From Richelia sp. SL_2_1 (GTDB lineage: Bacteria; Cyanobacteriota; Cyanobacteriia; Cyanobacteriales; Nostocaceae), in NCBI GenBank assembly GCA_012033205.1, contig JAAUSO010000053.1:1-39678 (forward strand): a stretch of DNA of 39,678 nucleotides, in the 5' to 3' direction. The position numbers were made by a program, and so were the translations under genes. This document shows, one piece after another, positions 1 through 8,314 of the stretch (positions are counted from its first letter, which is position 1; the number at the start of each line of letters is the position of its first letter). The notes beneath the pieces were generated by a model that was given only the letters and a program-made list of their open reading frames with translations, did not search any database and was not told the DNA's origin.

Positions 1-198
1 TTTTGCTGCTTCTCACGGTAATGCAAGGGTTTTAAGACATTTTAGAGTTTTTTCTTGCACATGAATATATACCTTTAGTCTGAAATGTATGCTGCATTAC
101 ATTTTTGTATTTATTCAGCAAGCCCTAATTACAAATTACAAATTAAGTAGGTAGGCACAATAATTTATAAAATCCTTAATAGCCCAATTTTTCTATTA

Positions 199-233
199 CC
201 TGTTCCCTGTTCCTCGTTCCCCGTTCCCTATTC
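199..233. repeat. Short tandem heptamer repeat
   Basis: About five imperfect copies of a seven-base unit (CCTGTTC, CCTGTTC, CTCGTTC, CCCGTTC, CCTATTC). Repeats of this kind are abundant between genes in Nostocales genomes. The rest of bases 1-317 is AT-rich and holds no gene I can recognise. Confidence 0.75.
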
Positions 234-317
234 CCCTGCCTCAGCATTTTACATTTAATTACACCCATCCACTTACAAATTACGGATTACAAATTATCTT
301 CCACTCAGTAATGTTAC

Positions 318-1898
318 TCAATAACCGTCCTTGGTGACGTAAGGAAGGCATTTTTTTCTACCAATATCCAGACATTCACTTACTAAATAAGTCTCATTCA
401 GATTAACCAACCAAACGGAAGCAGCATCTCCTTGAGTTCCAATTCCAGTTTGACCGTTCCAATGTACTTGTTTCCAGAACTTGCTAGCAGCGATTTCATT
501 AGCAGCACCCAATCCTCGATCCAATAAGCGGTCAACTGTGGGATTGGTATAATTACTGTAGTTAGGGCGACCGTTGGGTATCCCATTGGGACTACGGTAG
601 AGGGAAAACAAATCTTGAGAACGTGTTGTTAGAGTGTATAACCAAGCATCATGAGAGATGCGATGCTTCATCTGCTCCCAATATGAACCTTCCGGTTTAA
701 CTTTGATCCCAACTGATTTGAGCATTTGGGCGATCGCCATCGCTAATCCTTGTTCGTGCGGTAAACTTGCCATATAAAGCAGGGTAAATTCTGCTTCTGT
801 TCCTTGTTTATCCACTGTGCCATTACCGTTGCTATCCCGCCACCCAGCTTCAGCCAAGATTTGTTTTGCTTTATTGACATCTGCATCAGCAATGGCTGGG
901 GCTGGTTCTTGCCAAGGTGGCCCGCTAGGATAACCATAAACACTAGACCCATAGCCCCACAAAATTGCATTTACTAATGTCTGGCGGTTAATTGCATAGT
1001 TGATTGCTTGGCGAATTGCTCGGTCTGACGTGACGTTATTTCCAGTGGGATAACCTTGAGCATTTTTTTGTCCAGTATCGGGGGCAAAAGGTAAGATCGT
1101 GACAGTATGATCTAAAGTCGGAACTTGGTATAATTGCATTCTGGGGACAGAATGCTTTGCCAAGGGATAGGGAATTTTGGCAATTTGAGCGCGACCCGAT
1201 TTAGCCGCCGCAAAAGCAGCATCTCCTTGGGTGAACAAAAACACAACACGCTTGATGCTGGGTTTGTTCCCGTAGTAGTAAGGGTTAGCTTCCAAAACGA
1301 TTTGTTCTCCCTCAACCCACTGTACTAACTTGTAGGGGCCAGAACCAATAGGATTGCGGTTGTATGTTTTGCTGTGGGCGTGTTTGGGGACAATCCCTAA
1401 GCTGGCGAGTTTGTCAACAAAGATGATATTTGGTTTTTTAAGATGTAATTTCACCTCGTAATCGCCTGTGACTACGGCTTTGTCTAGAAATTTTTCTAAA
1501 CCATTATCTGCCTCTTTGTTGAAGGTGTAAGCAACATCTTCTGCTGTTAAGGGTTTTCCATCACTGAAGCGGACATCGGGGCGGATTTTTACTGTCCAGA
1601 CTTTGCGATCGCTACTCAATTTATATTCTTGAGCCAAATCCATGATTAGTCCTTGATTAAGGTCACGCCTCAATAAGCGACTTTGCAATAATGGGTCGCC
1701 GTAACTATCCCAAGACCAACCATCGGTGGGATCAAATCCCTGGCGGAAATTAACGTATTCATTCCATCCTAAATCCATGACAATTTTATCTTTAGGAACA
1801 GAACGAGCTACTGCTGCGTTGAAATTTGTAGTATTTTGGCTACAGGCAGTTAGACTTGTGAGTAAAATTCCCCAAGTAGCGAACGCTAGCTTTTTCAT
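318..1898 (-). CDS. ABC transporter substrate-binding lipoprotein, family 5 (peptide/nickel type)
   Basis: Periplasmic solute-binding protein of the SBP_bac_5 family, which captures peptides, nickel chelates or metallophores for an ABC importer. I place the start at 1898 because the protein then opens with a clean lipoprotein signal, MKKLAFATWGILLTSLTAC, whose lipobox is LTAC. The frame is open further upstream to a TTG at 1994 that overlaps the receptor's stop codon, but those extra 32 residues do not look like a signal peptide. The mature protein of about 505 residues shows the family pattern: an early DPTDGWSWD segment, the LTAEDVAYTF motif, and a late YSNYTNPTVDRLLDRG segment. It lies directly downstream of an AMIN/TonB receptor on the same strand, so receptor and binding protein probably act in series. 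In opine-metallophore systems (Cnt type) a TonB receptor or family-5 binding protein handles zinc chelates. No permease or ATPase for it is in the window. The ligand is unknown. Confidence 0.85.
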   Translation of the reverse strand: MKKLAFATWGILLTSLTACSQNTTNFNAAVARSVPKDKIVMDLGWNEYVNFRQGFDPTDGWSWDSYGDPLLQSRLLRRDLNQGLIMDLAQEYKLSSDRKVWTVKIRPDVRFSDGKPLTAEDVAYTFNKEADNGLEKFLDKAVVTGDYEVKLHLKKPNIIFVDKLASLGIVPKHAHSKTYNRNPIGSGPYKLVQWVEGEQIVLEANPYYYGNKPSIKRVVFLFTQGDAAFAAAKSGRAQIAKIPYPLAKHSVPRMQLYQVPTLDHTVTILPFAPDTGQKNAQGYPTGNNVTSDRAIRQAINYAINRQTLVNAILWGYGSSVYGYPSGPPWQEPAPAIADADVNKAKQILAEAGWRDSNGNGTVDKQGTEAEFTLLYMASLPHEQGLAMAIAQMLKSVGIKVKPEGSYWEQMKHRISHDAWLYTLTTRSQDLFSLYRSPNGIPNGRPNYSNYTNPTVDRLLDRGLGAANEIAASKFWKQVHWNGQTGIGTQGDAASVWLVNLNETYLVSECLDIGRKKCLPYVTKDGY

Positions 1899-1990
1899 CT
1901 CCTGCCAATGACACAGCATTGGCTTGGAAATGACAGCTAAGAAATATCTTTGCATAATTTTTAAACTAGTACGATCCATCAAACTCTCAA

Positions 1991-4573
1991 TCAAAATTTG
2001 TATGAAAAGCTACCAATAACCGTAAATGGTTCTTGGGGATTAATTGATGAAAAATCATTAGCATCATAATAATCAATATCAAAGAGATTTTTGAAGTTTA
2101 GGCGTGCCTCAAACTGACGGCGGCGATAGAATAATGCTGCATCTGTACGGACATATGAGGGTACGGTGACTGTGTTAGGCAGTCCACCTTGGCGCTCGCC
2201 TACATACACTATCCCCAAGCCTGCACCCAACCCTTGCAGATTGCCACTTTGAATTTCATAAGTTGTCCATAGACTCGCGCTATTGTAAGGGACATTCGGT
2301 AAGCGATCGCCAACCGGAATGAGATTATCTTCTGTCACCTGTGCATCGGTATAAGCATAGTTAGCAATGATTTTCCATCCAGGTGATATTTCCCCAGAGA
2401 TATCCAATTCAACCCCCCGACTGCGTTGTTCTCCTGTTTGGATTCTGTCAAAAAAGTCATCTGAGTTCGGGTCTGTAGTAGCAACATTCTCGCGTGTAAT
2501 TTGATATAGTGCTAGACCTGCTAATAACTTTTTATCGAATAACTCCTGCCGAATTCCCACCTCTAATTGCTCCGAAGTGACTGGCTCAAAAGGTTCCCCG
2601 CTGGAGTTTCTACCAAAGATTTGGGGTGTGAATGAGTTTGACCAGCTGGCATAAAGTGTTGTCGTATCGCCAGGCTGATAAACAATACCAAATCTCGGTG
2701 AAAATTTACTATCACTTACTTCATTAATGCTAGTGTTTGTTTCGCGGTCTTCGTAGAAGCCATTAACATTATCAAAGCGCACTCCTGCTAAAATTTTCAA
2801 ACTAGGCAGCACTTCAACAATATCCTGAAGGTAAATACCAAGGGTATCATCACCGTATGCCTCGTTAGAGTTTAGTGAAAGTGCTGCTGTTGGTCTAGCA
2901 CCGTAGATTGGATTAAAGATATCGATGGGAGCGATCGGCGCACTAGAGAAGGTATAGGCATACTCCAAGCGGGAGTAATCCACCCCAAACAGCAGATTAT
3001 GCCGCACAGAACCAGTATTGAACTTTCCTAAAATTTCATTTCTCAGGGTGAGGTTTTCCAGATCGTTAGTGCGTCTAGTAAACTCCCGATTCAATGTGCG
3101 ACGATCTGCTTGCAGTCTACCACTACGAGTTGCTCCCTCATCAAAAACATCTTGCCAAAGTGTATTAAATCCTAATCGATACTGCCAGTTATCACTAAAC
3201 TCATGTGAAAATCCGAGTACGAGGGAGTGAGCAGTGAATCTTTCACTGGCTAAATCTGGTTCACCCAGATAGGTTTTCGGGGAAATTTGTAAAAATTCTG
3301 GCTCGGCTCTAAATATTTCATCATCAAGGTAATCGGCATCAACATATTCGTAATCAAAACTCAAAGTAGTACGTGGACCGATGTTCCAGGTCAAAGATGG
3401 CGCAATAAAAAAGTTTTCGTAGTTAAGGAAGTCACGAAAACTCCCCTGATCTTGATAAGCGACGTTGAGACGATACAGCAGCGATTGATTTTCTACCAAT
3501 GGGCCTGTTAAATCGACTTCACCACGATAAAAGTCGAAACTCCCAACAGTAGCTTTGACTTCATAACGTGGTTCGTCAAGGGGTTTTTTCGTCAAAATAT
3601 TCACAACACCTGACTGAAAACCACCACCATACAAAGCCGCTGCCGGTCCTTTAAGTACCTCAACTCGATCGATATTGGCCAAATCGCGCGGAAAACCGCC
3701 CTGACTCCGAAATCCATTGCGGAGATTTTCAAATTGATCGGAGAACCCACGAATGATAAAACCCGATGTCCCAAATCCATCTCCACCTGTTATCCGTTGG
3801 ACACCACTGACATTATCAGTAAATTCATCTAAACGTACTACTCCCCTATCTTCCAGAACTTGGCGCGGAATTACCTGAATTGATTGCGGAGTGTCCTGAA
3901 TAGGAACTTCAATTCTTGTCCCCGTGACAACGAGTTCTATTGGTGGTTCTTCGGCTTGTTCTGTGGTGTTTGCAGGAGGTGTATCCGGCGTTTGTGGTTG
4001 CTGTGTGGAAGTTGTAACTGGTGTGACAACAAAAATTAGACCTTTATCGCTCTCATATAGCTCAACTTTCGGTAAACCCATCTCACCCGTCACCGTGACT
4101 CGGATGGTATTTGCATTTTGATTTGTCACCACAACATCAGTAATTCCCGCAATTGGTTTTTCTTGACGGAATAATTCACCAGTACTTAGCTTCAGTTGAG
4201 CGTTAGGAATATCAACGATAAAATTATTTCCTTCACTATTAGCTACTGCTTGCAATTGCTTAGGTAATGGTGTTTCTAAAATTACTTCAAAACTATTCTC
4301 GCTGGTGTTTAAGTTTACTCCTGTTACTAATATGACTTGATTTTGCTGCTGTGCTAGCAAGTCTTTGGCGCTGGTGTGGGGACGTTGAATATCACTTATT
4401 CGGGGAATCTGTGTAATAGGTACTTCTGCTTTTGTTCCCTCTTTAGAGACTGTATACTCTGGATTTAAATTAATCTTGACTAACTTTTCTTTTTCCTGTG
4501 CTTGTACGGACTCAGAACATAGCAAACAGATAATTCCTGCAATCCATAAACAACTAAAATGTCTTAGCTTCAA
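1991..4573 (-). CDS. TonB-dependent siderophore-type receptor with AMIN domain
   Basis: Outer-membrane receptor that imports a metal chelate using TonB energy. The start is a TTG at 4573, chosen because GGAGG sits six bases upstream and the product begins with a good signal peptide (hydrophobic core CLWIAGIICLL, cleavage after VQA). The frame extends upstream to 4633 without such support. After the signal comes an AMIN domain (around residues 75-185), a linker rich in Pro and Thr, the plug domain (from TPQSIQVIPRQVLEDRG), and a beta barrel ending in SFSYKF with a terminal aromatic residue. About 860 residues, normal for cyanobacterial receptors of the FhuA/siderophore class. A perfect Zur-type palindrome lies about 118 bases upstream, so zinc rather than iron control is likely. 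Its stop codon abuts the region of the downstream binding-protein gene, suggesting one transcript. The chelate it imports cannot be told from sequence. Confidence 0.9.
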   Translation of the reverse strand: MKLRHFSCLWIAGIICLLCSESVQAQEKEKLVKINLNPEYTVSKEGTKAEVPITQIPRISDIQRPHTSAKDLLAQQQNQVILVTGVNLNTSENSFEVILETPLPKQLQAVANSEGNNFIVDIPNAQLKLSTGELFRQEKPIAGITDVVVTNQNANTIRVTVTGEMGLPKVELYESDKGLIFVVTPVTTSTQQPQTPDTPPANTTEQAEEPPIELVVTGTRIEVPIQDTPQSIQVIPRQVLEDRGVVRLDEFTDNVSGVQRITGGDGFGTSGFIIRGFSDQFENLRNGFRSQGGFPRDLANIDRVEVLKGPAAALYGGGFQSGVVNILTKKPLDEPRYEVKATVGSFDFYRGEVDLTGPLVENQSLLYRLNVAYQDQGSFRDFLNYENFFIAPSLTWNIGPRTTLSFDYEYVDADYLDDEIFRAEPEFLQISPKTYLGEPDLASERFTAHSLVLGFSHEFSDNWQYRLGFNTLWQDVFDEGATRSGRLQADRRTLNREFTRRTNDLENLTLRNEILGKFNTGSVRHNLLFGVDYSRLEYAYTFSSAPIAPIDIFNPIYGARPTAALSLNSNEAYGDDTLGIYLQDIVEVLPSLKILAGVRFDNVNGFYEDRETNTSINEVSDSKFSPRFGIVYQPGDTTTLYASWSNSFTPQIFGRNSSGEPFEPVTSEQLEVGIRQELFDKKLLAGLALYQITRENVATTDPNSDDFFDRIQTGEQRSRGVELDISGEISPGWKIIANYAYTDAQVTEDNLIPVGDRLPNVPYNSASLWTTYEIQSGNLQGLGAGLGIVYVGERQGGLPNTVTVPSYVRTDAALFYRRRQFEARLNFKNLFDIDYYDANDFSSINPQEPFTVIGSFSYKF

Positions 4574-4690
4574 GATTTTCCTCCACTCCACAATCTGATA
4601 AATAGACACAGACAATTTCAGCCCACAACACAAAAGTCTTATGAGTTTTTGACCCTTATAATGCTGTAATAGCTGTAATATTTTTAATAA

Positions 4691-4705
4691 TGATAATGAT
4701 TATCA
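4691..4705. promoter_or_regulatory. Zur box (perfect 7-1-7 palindrome)
   Basis: TGATAATGATTATCA is an exact match to the cyanobacterial Zur/FurB operator TGATAATnATTATCA. It lies upstream of the TonB receptor that starts at 4573 on the minus strand. Confidence 0.85.
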
Positions 4706-4822
4706 TACTATTTCCGTATAAGAAAAGAAAAAATAAATACATTTTTATAAATTTTTACAATTTTGAAATTAGAGCCTTACTTTCTTGGCATTATTCTATC
4801 TAAGTATCTTGGGACGTGAGAA

Positions 4823-4843
4823 CCCCTGGTTAAAAACCAGGGG
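4823..4843. repeat. Hairpin CCCCTGGTT/AACCAGGGG
   Basis: A perfect nine-base inverted repeat around a three-base loop. It marks the point where the degenerate reading frame 4843-5310 begins, so it may be the edge of an old insertion. Small hairpins like this are common at ends of IS200/IS605-type elements, but no transposase is seen here. Confidence 0.5.
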
Positions 4844-5310
4844 CCGAAATAGATCCAGCAGAACCAGTTGCCAAACAAATAGTAGAAACTCCAGATGTAA
4901 AACCGGAAAGTCCTCAAGAAATTCCCCAGAAAACTCCTATTCAAAATAAAGTTAATCCGGCAATACAATCACTAGAAAAATGTCCCGATCAACCATTAAA
5001 GTCAGATAATCTAATTCCTTAAGATAACTCCCCACCCCTAATATCTGGAGAAACTCCTTCAGAATTAAAGTCTAATAATGAAACTCCTTCTAATAATCAA
5101 GTTCCTAGTTCTGAGAATCAAACTGTAGGTAATTATAATGATTCTAAACCTGTTGATCGAGGTTCTGAAAATAGTAATGAGACTTCTAAGGTAATTACAG
5201 ATATAGGAGTGGGGAAAATCATAGTATCGATCCGCATCAAAGCCTTGTAATTACTACCTCACAAGGACTTGAAACCGATTATTGTAGATACGGGTTCAAC
5301 GAAAAATTAG
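4843..5310 (+). pseudogene. Remnant of a Pro/Ser/Glu/Asn-rich protein gene
   Basis: A reading frame of about 156 codons with no start, one internal TAA (5020-5022) and a second TAA at 5248. The first part reads as low-complexity sequence with repeated ETP and NNETPS motifs, like an extracellular or periplasmic linker. Around 5210-5270 the sense reading appears to move into another frame (SIDPHQSLVITTSQGL) and back (PIIVDTGSTKN, then TAG at 5308), which suggests compensating frameshifts. I do not recognise the family. A TonB-like or adhesin-like linker would fit the composition but nothing proves it. It lies between the receptor and the first COG0523 gene. Confidence 0.45.
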
Positions 5311-5377
5311 GGTTTGAGATATATACACAAATTTTATTATTAAAGTTGCTTCGATCCCAAATACAGTACCATACAAT

Positions 5378-5396
5378 GATAATGATATTCATTATC
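5378..5396. promoter_or_regulatory. Fur/Zur-family operator, 7-3-7 form
   Basis: GATAATGATATTCATTATC matches the classical 19-base Fur box (GATAATGATAATCATTATC) at 18 positions, and forms a perfect inverted repeat ATAATGA/TCATTAT around TAT. Other operators in this window use a 7-1-7 layout. It ends 12 bases before the COG0523 start codon and so overlaps the region just before the ribosome-binding site. Confidence 0.7.
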
Positions 5397-5408
5397 TAGG
5401 AGAATAAG

Positions 5409-6377
5409 ATGACTGCCCAAACATTGGATACAATCCCAGTAACAGTTTTAACTGGCTACTTAGGAGCAGGAAAAACAACTTTGCTTAATCGAATTCTTAC
5501 CCATGAACACGGAAAGAAAATCGCCGTAATAGTCAATGAGTTTGGGGAAGTTGGTATTGACAATCAATTAGTTATTGATGCCGATGAAGAAATATTTGAA
5601 ATGAACAACGGTTGCATCTGTTGTACAGTACGCGGCGATTTAATTCGCATTTTTGCTAATTTGATGAAACGTCGTGATAAATTTGACCATCTGGTCATTG
5701 AAACTACTGGATTAGCCGACCCCGCACCTGTAATTCAAAGTTTTTTTGTTGATGAAGATATGCGGGAGAAATTGAGTTTAGATGCTGTAGTTACCGTAGT
5801 TGATGCCAAACATATTTGGCAACATTGGGATGCCGAGGAAGCCCAAGAACAGATTGCTTTTGCGGATATAATTTTACTTAACAAGACCGATTTAGTTACT
5901 CCAGAACAACTTAATGAATTGGAAACCCGCATCCGAGGAATGAATGCGATCGCAAAAATCTACCGTACACGCAATTCTGAGTTAGAAATAGATGCGCTGT
6001 TGGGAGTACAAGCTTTTGATTTAGATCGAGCTTTGGAAATTGACCCAGAGTTTTTGAGTGAATATGCTCATGAACATGATGAAACAGTTTATTCTATTGC
6101 TTTGGTAGAAGAAGGAGAATTAGATGGCAATAAATTAAATCAATGGTTAAGTAATTTACTACAAACCAAAGGTCAAGATATTTTCCGGATGAAAGGTATT
6201 CTAAATATTTTTGGAGAAGATGCCAGGTTTGTTTTCCAAGGAGTACATATGTTACTAGATGGTAAAGCAGACCGATTGTGGAAAGAAGGCGAAAAACGCA
6301 AGAATGAACTGGTATTTATTGGTCGCAATTTAGATGAAACTCAGTTAAGGAAGGATTTTTTAGCCTGTATGGTGTAG
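5409..6377 (+). CDS. COG0523 (CobW-like) GTPase, putative zinc metallochaperone
   Basis: G3E-family P-loop GTPase of the COG0523 group, whose members hand metal ions to target proteins; Zur-controlled members are implicated in zinc allocation. Visible motifs are the Walker A GYLGAGKT (residues 16-23), the metal-binding CxCC at C69, C71 and C72 in the context NGCICCTVRGDL, ETTG (98-101) and NKTD (158-161). The C-terminal CobW domain is present, and the length of 322 residues is normal. A moderately acidic stretch YAHEHDE sits where other members have a His-rich loop. AGGAG lies seven bases before the ATG. The Fur/Zur-type box just upstream indicates derepression under metal shortage. It is followed by the remains of a WD40 gene. 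Confidence 0.92.
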   Translation: MTAQTLDTIPVTVLTGYLGAGKTTLLNRILTHEHGKKIAVIVNEFGEVGIDNQLVIDADEEIFEMNNGCICCTVRGDLIRIFANLMKRRDKFDHLVIETTGLADPAPVIQSFFVDEDMREKLSLDAVVTVVDAKHIWQHWDAEEAQEQIAFADIILLNKTDLVTPEQLNELETRIRGMNAIAKIYRTRNSELEIDALLGVQAFDLDRALEIDPEFLSEYAHEHDETVYSIALVEEGELDGNKLNQWLSNLLQTKGQDIFRMKGILNIFGEDARFVFQGVHMLLDGKADRLWKEGEKRKNELVFIGRNLDETQLRKDFLACMV

Positions 6378-6444
6378 TTTCAGTTAACCATTGTAACATA
6401 ATTTTTGGCGTTGCTAATTAAAAGTATCAATAAAAATGTTTTAA

Positions 6445-6782
6445 TTGCCGTTATTAGCATCTTCTAGCGCAGAAGGTATAGTCATTTGGGAAAAACAAGA
6501 TGATGCATCTTTGGGTTGGGGTGCGATTATATTAAGCAACCATTTCAATACTGTTGAAGCAATACAATTTGCACCCGATAGCTTGATGCTTGCTTCTGCT
6601 GCTGCTGACGGTTGGCTTTGTTTGTGGAAGAAAGCAAAAAAATCGCGCAAACTCTCCAAGGTGCTGACAAGGGGTTTTCTTCTGTTGCATGGCACCCCCA
6701 AGGTAATAAAATTGCTGCTGGAGGTCAAAATGGAGAAGTAATAATTTGGTCTAAAGGTAGTCACGGGGTTGGTTTTGGTTGA
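6445..6782 (+). pseudogene. WD40-repeat protein, truncated and frameshifted
   Basis: Two to three WD40 blades can be read, each ending in a W-containing strand: SSAEGIVIWEKQ, then LMLASAAADGWLCLWKKAKK, then, in a different frame, NKIAAGGQNGEVIIWSKG with a TGA at 6780. The change of frame maps to a run of A residues near 6634-6642; one additional A would join the two frames. The gene also lacks its N-terminal part, because an in-frame TAA sits at 6442 directly before the first blade. In cyanobacteria a WD40 protein is sometimes found beside zinc-regulated COG0523 genes, so this is probably the decayed partner of the upstream gene (inference). Confidence 0.7.
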
Positions 6783-6993
6783 AAATTGATATTCCCGTCA
6801 AAATTCTGAACAGTTAATTATTTATCAGCTATATGAATAAGTTTTGTAGATTACTCCCGAACCGGCTCTATGATTACCGATTAAAAAACCGATGCTTGAC
6901 GCAGAAAGCACAGAGGAAAGAAGTAAAGAGAGAAGGTAATTTTAGAGCGGAATAGGAGTATTACTTTATGTTAAGTCGTAGAAAAGACCTACA

Positions 6994-7008
6994 CGATAAT
7001 GATTATCA
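6994..7008. promoter_or_regulatory. Zur box (14 of 15 positions)
   Basis: CGATAATGATTATCA, one mismatch from the Zur consensus, 29 bases before the ATG of the 7038 gene. Confidence 0.8.
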
Positions 7009-7037
7009 TTATTTGGGACAATTACGTAGGATAAAAA

Positions 7038-7892
7038 ATGTCGCTAGATTTTAATGAGAATCTTGTTGAAGAAGCTGTTGGTAATTTCAGCCCAGCAATC
7101 TCTACTGCTGCTACCAAAGATTTACCTTTAAATAATAACGTATGTTTGATTGAAGGTGAACAAGCAATACCAGTAAATCAACTTCCTCAATCTTGGCAAG
7201 ATATTTGTGCAGCTACTTCTAATACAAAGCTTTCCGATCCCCAAGCATATGTGAAGATGGCACAATTATTTCTTTACAAAATGTCTAATGGCGATGTAGA
7301 TTTATTTAATGAATCGAAATCAGAACATCTCAAGCCCGCTTTTTGTGAAATTTTTGGTAGTCTTGCTTGGGAAGCACTTGAGTTTTATGGTGAAGACTTT
7401 AAAGTTGATAAATATCCTAATTTTGACTTGATTGAAAAGGAAATTTCTTCAGAAGAAGATTACGACGAACGCAAAAAGATAGTAGAAATAGGTAAGGCTC
7501 TTTTTCAAGAGTTCGGATACGACTTACCCGCATCTTTTTATCACGTACATTTAGCACCTATTTACAGAGAAGAAGTCTCAGAAATTCGTCCGTTGAGATT
7601 TTCAGAGCCAGATAAAAACCATGCTCGTGCGTGGGATGCTTCTTTACACGGTCAAAAAGTATTTCCTATTCAATTAACCGTGCAAAGTATATCTTCTAAA
7701 CACGGATTTTTCCAAGAGCATGGTTGTGGATGTAACCACGCGATGACGAGAGTTGGTGCTACAGATACCGCTTTTGATTATCAGATCCGTCCTTCCATGC
7801 GAACAACGTGGATTAGAGATTTTATTTGGACAATATGGTATGAGTATGCATTTTTTAAATTTACTCCCGTAACTCGTTTCTTAATTGGTTAG
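7038..7892 (+). CDS. Conserved-looking protein of unknown function under a Zur box
   Basis: A 284-residue soluble-looking protein that I do not recognise. There is no signal peptide and no clear membrane segment, apart from an aromatic-rich C-terminus (WIRDFIWTIWYEYAFFKF) that could contact a membrane or partner. A motif HGFFQEHGCGCNHAMTR near residues 221-240 has two cysteines and several histidines close together and could bind a metal. Several H and D/E residues also occur in SFYHVHLAPIYREE. The start ATG has a weak AGGA site nine bases upstream. It stands alone as a single-gene unit, with a Zur-type box upstream and a hairpin terminator downstream, so it is very likely produced under zinc deficiency. 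A zinc-scavenging, chaperone or metal-sparing enzyme role are all possible; none is shown. Confidence 0.8.
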   Translation: MSLDFNENLVEEAVGNFSPAISTAATKDLPLNNNVCLIEGEQAIPVNQLPQSWQDICAATSNTKLSDPQAYVKMAQLFLYKMSNGDVDLFNESKSEHLKPAFCEIFGSLAWEALEFYGEDFKVDKYPNFDLIEKEISSEEDYDERKKIVEIGKALFQEFGYDLPASFYHVHLAPIYREEVSEIRPLRFSEPDKNHARAWDASLHGQKVFPIQLTVQSISSKHGFFQEHGCGCNHAMTRVGATDTAFDYQIRPSMRTTWIRDFIWTIWYEYAFFKFTPVTRFLIG

Positions 7893-7932
7893 TTATTGGT
7901 AAAACAATAATAAGCAACACAATTATCAAAAT

Positions 7933-7969
7933 ATCCTGGAGGAAGCAGATTCTTCAGGATTTATTTTTT
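7933..7969 (+). terminator. Intrinsic terminator after the 7038 gene
   Basis: ATCCTG (7933-7938) pairs with CAGGAT (7955-7960), with partial pairing inside the loop, followed by the T-rich stretch TTATTTTTT. Confidence 0.65.
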
Positions 7970-8076
7970 GCTAATTTAAGTAGACCATTGTATCTAGGAC
8001 TTAGCAAAAAGGCATATTAAACTTGTAGGGGAGGCAAAAAGCGGTGTAGATACTCTTCGGGCTTTATTGCCGTTGC

Positions 8077-8151
8077 TGTGACACTTAATTAAAATTTTGA
8101 CTTAATAATAGGGGTTGTAGTGTCATGCACTATCCGAGTTTTGTGACACTT
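8077..8151. repeat. TGTGACACTT repeats (two direct, one partial inverted)
   Basis: TGTGACACTT occurs at 8077-8086 and 8142-8151, with AGTGTCA in inverse orientation at 8119-8125. Spaced short repeats of this sort resemble transposase-binding sites at the end of Tn7-like elements, but no partner end or transposase is visible. The rest of 7970-8240 holds no recognisable gene. Confidence 0.35.
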
Positions 8152-8246
8152 GCGGCTATTTCTGATATTAATAACCTCAATTAATAATGTTGACAAGTTT
8201 ATTTCAAACAAATAAACAAATTATCTTCCCAAAGAAAGATTTATAG

Positions 8247-8261
8247 TGAAAATGATTTTCA
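8247..8261. promoter_or_regulatory. Zur-like box, perfect variant palindrome
   Basis: TGAAAATGATTTTCA is a perfect 7-1-7 inverted repeat that differs symmetrically from the Zur consensus (A for T and T for A in each arm). It lies 53 bases before the ATG at 8315, with a TATATT-like -10 element near 8276. Confidence 0.7.
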
Positions 8262-8314
8262 TTCTCAAATAATATGCTATATTAAAAGCGTTTTCAATAA
8301 CGAGAATTTTAAAA

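Noticed and set aside
1899-1994. N-terminal extension of the family-5 binding protein from a TTG overlapping the receptor stop
   Set aside because: The extra residues would push the lipoprotein signal far inside the protein, whereas the ATG at 1898 gives a textbook signal.
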